Shown one piece after another: positions 32,033 through 40,114 of a stretch of 40,114 nucleotides of DNA. Within the stretch, counting starts at the first letter, position 1; each line of letters starts with the position of its first letter. Under the pieces are notes generated by a model. The model searched no databases and was not told the DNA's origin. It worked only from the letters and a program-made list of their open reading frames with translations. Made by a program: the position numbers and the translations under genes. The DNA comes from Alectoria sarmentosa (taxonomy: Eukaryota > Ascomycota > Lecanoromycetes > Lecanorales > Parmeliaceae): positions 1-40,114 of the forward strand of contig WOGZ01000301.1 of NCBI GenBank assembly GCA_009733775.1, read 5' to 3'.

Positions 32033-32320
32033 TATTTATTTATTATCTTACGGGAACCTTATCGAATATAAATCGCGCTTTGACAAAAAGTTAAAAACGC
32101 GACAATAATAATAACGCGTTAACAATTAAAACTTTAATCAATAATTTGTTAATAATTTTTCAACAATTTTCCAATAACACATTGTTAATGTCAATAATTT
32201 ATCAAAAATGCGTTAACAGTTTTTCAACATTTTATCAACAATTTTTAATTTGTCAACAAATTGTTTTTATTCTTAAATAGTTATCAACTTGTTTATAAAT
32301 AAGATATCTTTCTCAAGGTA

Positions 32321-33599
32321 TTCATTATGATTAATTTATAAATTGTTTATTTTATTAAAATTATGTAAGTTCTTTTGAATGAAGATATTTCATCAGCGAA
32401 ATTTATAAGAAATCGAACTTATAAGTCGCTTCGTTCCGTTATTTTTTGGGATAATTATGCATTAAACCTTATTTTGAAAAAGCGAAATTTAATCGATTTA
32501 TCAAATAATAAAAACCGTCTTATTTATTTAAAAAAAATTTAAATCATTAAATGTATTTAAATGTTAGGGCACGCTCAATCGTTTTATTCGTATTATTAAT
32601 TTCGTTTAAATCGCTTTGAATCATTTCGTTAAAATTTTTCACGTCGTCGGATTTTATAACGTATTTCACATTATTATCGTAATTATTATTTTCACAATCG
32701 ATAAAACACACGAGATCTTTTCGAATCTTTAATAATTAAAAAAAATTTCCTCACAACTTTTTAAAGATTTCAAAATTATGATCTTTATTTCGAAATCCTT
32801 TATAAATGTAAAATGTATGATTTATAAAGATATGTTTTTGAATTAACATTTTATAATAACTTCGAGCAATTATTAAATTTCAATATTTGATCGACTCTCC
32901 GAAATTATAAAAAAAATAACATTTTTATAAAATTTATATAATAATTTGATAAAGAATATCTCATCATCGCTTAAAAATACCCTTTAAATTCGAATTAAAA
33001 ATCATAAAAACGATTATTTTATTAATTGTTCGAATCTTAAATATAAATCGTTTGGAAAAAAAAATCAAATCGATTCAAATTTCTTTTAAATAATTTTTGA
33101 AATAATGTATTTTATTTAAATATGCGAAGAAAATTGATTTACGTTATATATAAAACATCGCTATTATGAGTATAAAATTCAAATCAAATTCGATTTCGTG
33201 CGTATTTTTCTATATAAAAACCTTCATAACAAATTTTCAATTTTCAAAATCTTAAACTTATTTCGAATCATCATTCACATTTTTTCTTTTTCGATAAATG
33301 ATTTATTAAATTTATTTCGAAATGCGAATATTGATTTTTGAATTTTTTTATTAAAATTGATATTTCGAAACTTATCATTAAGCAAATAACGATAAGTTTA
33401 ACGAAAATTGATATTCTCAAAAAAGATCGATCGATTTATATTTTTCATAAATTTTTTTTTTTAACTTTGATTGAGATAATAAAAATACTTTTGCTTTAAA
33501 AACATAAAATGTTATGTTTTAAAAACACAATTTGAAATTAATCATCATATCGCATTTTATATTATAAACATTAAAAAAAATCGATAAAACCAAAGGAAA
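32321..33599. other. Unassigned DNA between fold-back element and copia H
   Basis: Composition is slightly less extreme in 32540-32720. The minus strand contains a 62-codon open stretch (separate entry). Minus-strand pieces at about 33290-33370 (F-R-N-I-N-F-N-K-K-I-Q-K-S-I-F-A-F-R) also look protein-like, in a frame with stops. Together they may be remains of one unknown minus-strand gene; no family recognised. Confidence 0.3.
32547..32735 (-). pseudogene. C-terminal fragment of an unknown protein
   Basis: Minus-strand stretch of 62 codons ending in TAA (32547-32549), with no start codon at its open end. It reads K-D-L-V-C-F-I-D-C-E-N-N-N-Y, then V-K-Y-V-I-K-S-D-D-V-K-N-F-N-E-M-I-Q-S-D-L-N-E-I and ends K-T-I-E-R-A-L-T-F-K-Y-I. 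The even spread of Asp, Glu, Lys and Val is unlike the Ile/Phe shadows in this window, so I think it was coding. No family recognised; upstream frames are broken. Confidence 0.35.
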
Positions 33600-34358
33600 T
33601 TATAAGTTATTAACGTATTAAATCTATAAATATAAATGTTTCGAAAAGAGATTCGCAAAGTTTGTAAATATAATTATAATAACGATAAATTAATTTTTAA
33701 TATAGTGATGACATAATGAAATTTTGACACGTTAAAATTAATATTAAAATTTTGCGAATAATTTTAATTTTAATTGATTATTCAATCGATCATTCGAAAT
33801 ATGAAAATTAATAAAATCGGTTTTCTAAAATTGAGAACGTTGAATAATGATAATAAAACGATTTAAGCGTTTTAAACGTTTTAAACGTCTTTCTTAAAAT
33901 AACGATTTAAATAATCTTAAATGAATAATATAAGATTGTTTTCATTTCAAAGACATCGCGAAACGTAATAAATTTATTAAAATATAAAACCTTAATAAAA
34001 TTATTAATTATTTATTTATTAATAAAAACATATTGAACATTTATAATATTATCATTAACTTTTTCGCGTATAAAATAATGAACGATGTTAATGTGTTTAA
34101 TGCGAACATAAAATTAAACGTTCTTTGCGAAAACGATTACGTTTTAATTATTCTCAAAAATCACGATAATTTTGAAATTCGAATCGTTAAATCGCAAAAA
34201 TAAATTAAAAAGGTTTTTTAATTAAATAACTTTTTTAATAATTTGCGCTTAATCGATATATTTTATCTCATAAATAAATAATGTCACGATAATTTAACGT
34301 TTATTTGATTAATTAATAATGTTATTATTCAAATTAAATAAATAATCGAAAATGAATC
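33600..34358 (-). mobile_element. Copia H, 3' part, minus strand, interrupted by copia C
   Basis: Nucleotide landmarks match B 22960-23650 in the same orientation: ATAACGATAAATTAA (33680), CAATCGATCATTCGAAATATG (33784), TTTATTAATAAAAACATATT (34014), and TTTTTTAATAATTTGCGCTTAATCGATATATT (34228). It therefore holds the end of Pol and part of the 3' untranslated region. No 3' LTR was found to its left, so that side is truncated or diverged. It stops at GAATC (34354-34358), where copia C begins; the rest lies beyond the window. Confidence 0.65.
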
Positions 34359-34493
34359 TGTTGAAATTCGGGTCACGTGACGTCAAGCCTTGATGGTCAC
34401 GTGCGCACATTAATGCGCTCGTATATAAATCGCTTTTTTTTTCGTAATACTCTTAAAGCAATACAATTAAATGTCTTATTTCATATTTTGATA
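34359..34493 (+). repeat. 5' LTR of copia C, with TATA box
   Basis: 135 bp. Contains the palindrome with one imperfect arm (CACGTGACGTCAAGCCTTGA then TGGTCACGTG) and a TATATAAAT TATA box at about 34422-34430 followed by CGCT and a pyrimidine run, the likely core promoter of the family. Confidence 0.9.
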
Positions 34494-36073
34494 AATTATG
34501 AGTTTGAGCTTATATCGACATTATTATAATATGATTTATTTATTATTTATTATGATTAAAATTATTTTTAAACATTTTTATGTTTATTATAATGAAAGTG
34601 TTAATTATAAAAATTGTTACGTTTATATAACGCAATTTTTTTAATATAAATTATGCTCATTATAAAATGATCATTTAAATCGAAATGATTACGATTCGTT
34701 TATAATGAAAACGCGCAAAAATCGTAAAAAAACAAACGCAAAAAAAGCAACGTTGAAAATTAACGATATTTAAAACGCTTCTTTTAATAATCAATAACGC
34801 CCTTTCGAAAATTACGAGCGTTTTTGAAAATTAATATCATTTTTTTAAACGATAAAACATTATTAATAATTGATCGTTTTTATCAATATTCGCATCATTT
34901 TCATTTTCGTTCGAGACAAAACAAAACGATGCAAAATATATCGCAAATAATTATGATATATCGAAATTATTAAAAGTTATTATGCGATCGTGATCACATA
35001 ATTATTAAATTTTTAAAATATATCAATTTCTCTACGTGAAATACATTAAAATAATAAATAATATATTTTTATTTTATAAATCGCTTCATTTAAAACTCGA
35101 TAATAATAATTATATTTAATAATTCAATTACGAAATATTCGTAATAAAAATCAAAAAAACAAAAACAAAAACAAAAATTAATAATTAATTAAAAAAAAAT
35201 CATTTCTTATCTCGCGTGTTTAACATATTAAAATCAAAACATAAAAAAAAACTTTTTATTTCGAAAATTAAAAAAAAAAAACTTTTATTACAAAATGATT
35301 TAATAATAATAATGTTACATTTAAACGCTTTAAACGAGCGAATCAAAATTATCAATTTCGTTTTCGATTTTAAAGCCTTATCGTTCTCTTTTTAAAACCT
35401 TTTAATCATCAAAACGATTAATATAATTCGAATAACGTATTCTTTATAAATTCGTTACGATTTATAAAACTAAATTTTTTTCAATCAAAATAACATCTTT
35501 ATATCTTTATATTTCCTTTAAAATTCATCAAATTTATCATCTTTTTAAACATCGTCGAATACTTTTTTGATTATAAAATAAAGATTTTTTATAAACGAAA
35601 ATTCAAATTATATCGAATCAATTTCAAAATTCAACCAGATTTTTTTTATATTCTCGAGACTTCATAAATTTTTAAACATTTTTTGAATAATAATAACGAT
35701 AATAATAACGATAACGATTTTATTTCAAGTTTTTACGTTGATTTCATTTTTATTTTAAAATAATTAATTCTCGAATCATTATCAAAGCTTATTATTAACA
35801 AAGAACTTTTCGACTTCAAAACGCGTCTTATTTCTCCGACATCATTTATCTCAATCATTTTTAAAAGCCTTATTTCATTATAAGTCATTCCTTCGAGCAC
35901 AAATTCAAACGAAAATTCAAATTCAAATTTCGAAAGCTTTTAAATCCTAAAATTCAAATCAATTTTTTTTGATATTATATTTGAACATTTTAAAATCAAA
36001 CTTTCGATCTTTTTGAGTCAATTTGAAAAAATTGAAATGATTACGAAAATTATTAATCACATTAAATGAAAAC
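34359..36073 (+). mobile_element. Copia C, 5' part (LTR, leader, start of Gag), interrupted by copia D
   Basis: 5' LTR 34359-34493 (TGTTGAAATTCGGGTCACGT to TTTTGATA), PBS-like AATTATGAGTTTGAG, leader, and Gag from 35144, where the ATG of A and B is ATA. Gag continues through N-N-N-D-N-N-N-D-N-D near 35695 and stops at AAAAC (36069-36073), matching A up to about 8657 (ATTAAATGAAAAC). Copia D is inserted exactly there. The remainder of C lies beyond the window. Confidence 0.88.
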
Positions 36074-36199
36074 TGTTGAAATTTCGGATTACGTGACTTG
36101 ATGTCACGTGCACTATTAATGCGCTCATATATAAATCGCTCTTTCTTTCGTAATACTCTTAGAGCAATACAATTAAATGTTTTATTTCATATTCTAATA
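36074..36199 (+). repeat. 5' LTR of copia D
   Basis: 126 bp, TGTTGAAATTTCGGATTACG to TATTCTAATA. Short-palindrome form (ACGTGACTTGATGTCACGTG) as in A, so A and D are one subfamily. TATA box TATATAAAT at about 36128. The terminal CA has become TA. Confidence 0.88.
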
Positions 36200-36846
36200 G
36201 ATTATAAGCCCGAACTTGCACCGACATTATTATAATATAATTTATCTATTATTCATTATGATTATTATCATTTTTTAACATTTCATATTCATCGCAATAA
36301 AGATATTAATTATAAAAATCGTTATATTTTATATATCGTAATCTTTTTAATATAAATAATACTCGTTATAAATAAAATAATTATTTAAATCGAAACGATT
36401 ATGATTCGCTTATTTATAACGAAAGCGTAAAAAACAAAACGAGGAAAATAACGTTGAAAATTAATAACATTTAAAACGTTTTTTTTAATAATTAATAATT
36501 TCTTTTTCAAAAATTATGAGCGTTTTTAAAAATCAATATCGTTTTTTCGAGCGTTAAAACATTATTAATACTCGCGCCGCTTTCGTTAATAATTCGCATC
36601 ATTTTCATTTTCATTCGAGATAAAATAAAACGATTAAAGCGATTTAAGACATATCGTAATTAATCGTGATATATCGATATTATTTTGCGATCGTGATTAC
36701 GTGATTATTAAATTTTTAAAACATATTAATTTTCTTACGTGAAACACATTAAAATAATAAACGACATATCTTCGTTTTATAAATCGTTTTATTTAAAACT
36801 CGATAATGATAATTATATTTAATAATTCAATTACAAAATATTCGCA

Positions 36847-38770
36847 ATAAAGATCAAAAAATCAAAAACAAAAATAAAGATTAATAATTAATCAAAAAAA
36901 ATTCATTTTATCTCGCGTATTTAACATATTAAAATCAAAACGTAAAAAAAAAAAAAAAAAATTATTTTGAAAATCAAAAAAAAAAAAAGTCTTTATTATA
37001 AAGCGATTTAATAATAATAATGTTATATTCGAACGTTTTAAACGAGTGAAACGAGATTATCAATTTCGTTTTCGATTTTAAAATCTTATTATTCTTTTTT
37101 TAAAATCTTTTAATCATTAAAACGATTAATATAATTCGAATAACGTACTTTTTACGAATTTATTACGATTTATAAAATTAAATAATTTCTTTTCAAAATA
37201 ACATTTTTATGTTTTTATATTTTCTTCAAGATTTATTAAATTTATCGTCTTTTTAAACATCATCGAATATTTTTTCGATTACGAAATAAAAACTTTTCGC
37301 AAACGAAAATTCAAATTATATTAAATTAATTTCAAAATTTAATGAAACTTTTTTTTTATTTTCGAGATCTTATAAATTTTTAAACATATTTTAAATAATA
37401 ATAACGATAACGATAATGATAACGATTTTGTTTTAAATTTTTACGCTGATTTCATTTTTATCTCAAAACAATTAATTTTTAAATCATTATTAAAATTTAT
37501 CATTAATGAAAAACTTTTCGATTTCAAAACGCGTTTTATTTTTTCGACGTTATTTATTTTAATTATTTTTAAAAATCTTATTACGTAAATTTTATCATTT
37601 TCAAATCTTATTTCATTATAAATTATTTTTTTAAATATAAATTTAAATAAAAATTTAAATTCAAATTTCGAGAGCTTTTAAATTTTGAAATTCAAATTAA
37701 TTTTTTTTAATATCATATTCGAATATTTTGAAATCAAATTTTCGATCTTTTTAAATCAATTTGAAAAGATTAAAATATTTATGAGAATTATTAATTATAT
37801 CAAATAAAAACGTTAAATGTAAGATTTTTTAAATTTAATTGAATTATAATATTAAATCGAAATCGATATGATTATGTTTATCAAAAGCTTTATTATTAAA
37901 ATAAAAAACGTTTCGAATAATCATTTAATCTTCGAAATAAAGTTTATTATTATTAAAATAAACGTCTCAATTTGAATCGAGGCGCATAATAAAATTTATA
38001 TTATAATAAAAATTCATTGCGAAAACAATTTTCGAAATAAAATCGAATATCACATTAATGTTTTTAATATTTAAAAAAAATTCGAAAAATATAAATTTCG
38101 AAGTTTTAATATTTTCAATTTTATTATTTTTAAATTAAAATCTTTCATTTTAATCGTTTATAAAAACAAATTATAAAAATATATTAATATCTTTATAAAC
38201 GTTATTTAAAAATTTAAGAATTAATTCGATCGAGCGATCTTTTTTTTCGATAAAAATTAAAAAATTTATTATTTTTATAAAAAATTAAATTTTTAATATA
38301 ATGCGTATCGCGAAAATTATATTTAAATTTATAACGTTTATAATAAAAATCGTGAAATCAAATAAACGTTAAATTATACGATAATTCGATTTTTCAACAT
38401 TATTATTAATTTATTCGATTTCATTTCGAAAACGCATACGCTCATCGTTATTATTAACGATTCTCTTAAATATATTCAATAATTTATATTTAATTTTATT
38501 ATCATTAAAAATGTCGTCGAGCATCACATTTAAACGAATATAAATTTTAATAATTTTCGCATTTATATTTAAATTTATAAATATTATATTTATTATAAAA
38601 AGAATTAACATAATATTAACAAATGCGATACACATAATAAACGTTCAAATAAAAATAATATAAATAAAAAAAATCGCGAAAGTCGCGATAATTATAATAA
38701 TCATAATAATCATAATCGCGATAATTATAAAAGATGTAATCGAGAAAAAGAAAATTTCGAATTTAAATTC
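36847..38770 (+). pseudogene. Copia D Gag, start codon lost
   Basis: Colinear with A Gag. ATA replaces ATG at 36847-36849. A 19-base A run at about 36943-36962 and a 13-base A run near 36975 replace Lys/Glu codons and vary in length between copies, so the frame is lost. Near 37395-37430 the Asn/Asp run is visible. The C-terminal R-D-N-Y and Y-K-R-C-N-R-E-K-E-N-F-E-F-K-F block (to about 38770) matches A and B. Minus-strand frames in this region (38411-38854) are shadows. Confidence 0.7.
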
Positions 38771-38999
38771 ATTAAAAAAAAGAATTAATTTAATAATGTT
38801 AACATAATTGTGATGATTATTTAATTCAAAATCATTCGTTATTTCATCGTTCACATTAATTTTATCGTTTTTATTATCTTTGTTATTTTCATCATTTTTA
38901 AATCGACTTTCGAATTTATCGCAAATTTTAACGTCTTAAATAAAAAGGTTTATAATATCAAATTCAAAGTCGTCGATAAAGCGTAAATTATCGTTTTAT

Positions 39000-40000
39000 T
39001 CATTATAATAATAATGTCTTTTTTTTGATTTCGCGATTGTTTTTACACTTAACACATAATTCACATCTTTTTAATTTTCAAAACCTTTAAATCTTTTCAA
39101 TTTTCACGCTTTGTGAATAATTTTATTAATAATCATATAATTATCGATTTTAAAAATATCGAATTTAAATGCAAAATGAATAATATTAAACGCATTTTAA
39201 CTTTTCAAAACGTTTAATTCGTATTTAATTATAATTTCAATTTCATTTTTAAAAAACAATTGAAAAAATAAAGATTTTTTTTGATTTTTATTCTGGACGA
39301 CATTATCGTTAAAAAATAACGTTTTTTTTTAAATATATTTAAAATTATTTTTATGCGCTCGATATTTAAAAGAAAATCTTTTTAATTTTAAAAATCGTTA
39401 ATAGACAAATCCTCATCTATAATGAATTTTTAATTAAATTTATTTTTGATAATCAAAAATTTTTAAAATTTTTATCAAATTTTTAAATCGATAAAATAAT
39501 TTTTCGTATATAATATATACGTTATGATTATTTAAACGTTTAAAATTTCAAAAAGTTGATTAAAATGTGCGTTGAAATAAATTTTTCGATTTCATTTTTC
39601 GATAATGTTTACGAATCATATTTTATAATTAATATAAAAATAAAATCATATAAACGACACATTGTTTTTAAAAAATAATAAAACAATTTAATTTATAATG
39701 ATCTTTAAAGTTTATTCGATATTTTTTAAAATAATTTTAAATGAATAATCATTTTTTTTAATAATAAAATCTTTCGATTTGACGTTTATTTATTATTCAA
39801 TAAATTTAATTTAATAATTTTTATCGCGTTCAAAATGTTTTTTAATGATTCGAAACATAATAATAATAAATATATTCGTTTTCGCATTGATTATGATATT
39901 AAATTCGACAATTATCAAATAAAAACCTTTCGATTATTTAAAAATATCATTTAAAAAGACATCGTGTTTGACAATTTTCAAATAAATAATAAATTTAAAC
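39000..40000 (+). pseudogene. Copia D protease and integrase core
   Basis: F-stop-F-R-D-C-F-Y-T-stop-H-I near 39025-39060 is the protease active-site region (Cys after Asp retained here, Tyr in A and B). The integrase core near 39765-39953 aligns base for base with A 10610-10805, including ATCATTTTTTTTAATAATAAAATC and TTTGACGTTTATTTATTATTC; the first Asp pair is N-N and the second Asp codon is GAT (R-I-D-Y-D-I-K-F-D). RT lies beyond the window. Confidence 0.75.
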
Positions 40001-40114
40001 GTTTAAACCTTATTATTTAACGCAAAATAAACGTTATATTTAAAAAAAAAAATTATTTCAAAAATATTAAATAAAATTCGTTTAAATAATTAATATTTTT
40101 CGCAATATTCAATT

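Larger units (their letters stand above)
31305..32320. mobile_element. Fold-back DNA element with inverted arms of about 275 bp
   Basis: Left arm 31305 to about 31585 and right arm about 32043-32320 are inverted copies: TACCTTGAGGGAGATACCTT against the complement of AAGATATCTTTCTCAAGGTA at the tips, and TAAATCGCGCTTTGACAAAA (right) against TTTTTGTTAAAGCGCGATTT (left) near the inner ends. TA adjoins CCTTGAG at both tips, so the element may end CCTTGAG with a TA target duplication. The loop is about 125 bp (31585-31708) without a transposase, plus two inserted copia LTRs. The arms are full of TTGTTGA/TTGTTAA words. It must be a non-autonomous TIR or fold-back element; the superfamily is not determined. 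Confidence 0.8.
36074..40114 (+). mobile_element. Copia D, 5' half, runs off the window
   Basis: 5' LTR 36074-36199, PBS-like GATTATAAGCCCG at 36200, leader, Gag from 36847 (start codon mutated ATG to ATA), zinc-knuckle remnant K-C-D-T-H-N-K-R near 38624, basic tail (S-R-D-N-Y-N-N-H-N-N-H-N-R-D-N-Y) to about 38770, protease with R-D-C near 39035, and integrase core near 39765-39953. It is nearly colinear with A 6918 to about 10980. It sits inside copia C after AAAAC. Heavily mutated, with many stops. Confidence 0.9.

Noticed and set aside
340..40114. Mitochondrial, Plasmodium-like or low-GC bacterial genome
   Set aside because: Extreme AT content suggested this, but retained CpG, dead LTR retrotransposons of fungal type, transition-only differences between copies and normal-GC islands fit a RIP-mutated fungal nuclear region better.
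1..40114. An undescribed defence, biosynthetic or mobile-gene system
   Set aside because: I looked on both strands for clusters of intact genes and found none; apart from short unrecognised protein-like fragments, what is recognisable in the AT-rich part is decayed retrotransposon and repeat sequence.

Overview
The window looks like a transposon graveyard in the AT-rich, heterochromatin-like part of a filamentous ascomycete (Pezizomycotina) genome. Most of it from about base 340 onward is extremely A+T-rich: a hand count of bases 10021-10080 gives 11 G/C in 60, against 32 in 60 for bases 1-60. CpG persists while CpA, CpC and CpT look depleted. Recognisable retrotransposon reading frames are riddled with TAA/TGA stops at Gln and Trp positions, and Gly, Asp, Cys and Pro are replaced by residues one C-to-T or G-to-A step away. 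Together these fit repeat-induced point mutation (RIP). I see no intact protein-coding gene, tRNA, rRNA or CRISPR array.

Layout. 1-187: a 23-bp minisatellite of normal base composition. 188-340: normal-GC flank. About 340-5640: one Gypsy-type LTR retrotransposon with a chromodomain (chromovirus), plus strand, all domains in a single reading frame. 5640-5916: an island of milder AT bias. 5917-6310: a tandem repeat that stays in one reading frame. 6918-14490: copia element A (plus strand, 7.57 kb, both LTRs, PBS and PPT). 14491-21715: decayed unassigned DNA with tandem repeats and small GC-richer islands. 21716-22028 and 29601-30626: fragments of two more copia copies (G and F). 22029-29600: copia element B (minus strand, 7.57 kb), inserted in F with a GAATT target duplication. 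31305-32320: a fold-back DNA element with inverted arms of about 275 bp, with two copia LTRs (E1, E2) in its loop. 33600-34358: 3' part of copia copy H (minus). 34359-36073: 5' part of copia C (plus), inserted in H. 36074-40114: 5' half of copia D (plus), inserted in C.

The copia family is the best-defined object. It has short LTRs (125-145 bp), a primer-binding site matching the anticodon-arm end of a 5' half of initiator tRNA-Met, a Lys/Ser-rich Gag with a degenerate zinc knuckle and a basic Arg/Asp-rich tail, then protease, integrase, reverse transcriptase and RNase H in Ty1/copia order, and a GAAGGGGAG polypurine tract. Its LTR carries a 29-bp palindrome built from CACGTG and TGACGTCA. 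Non-RIP differences (indels) split the copies into at least three LTR subfamilies.

I did not find a convincing new cellular or defence system. The most unusual structures are the LTR palindrome, the fold-back element with repeated TTGTTGA-type motifs, the frame-keeping tandem repeat, and the insertion-within-insertion history. All assignments come from reading the sequence by eye; no alignment or database search was run.
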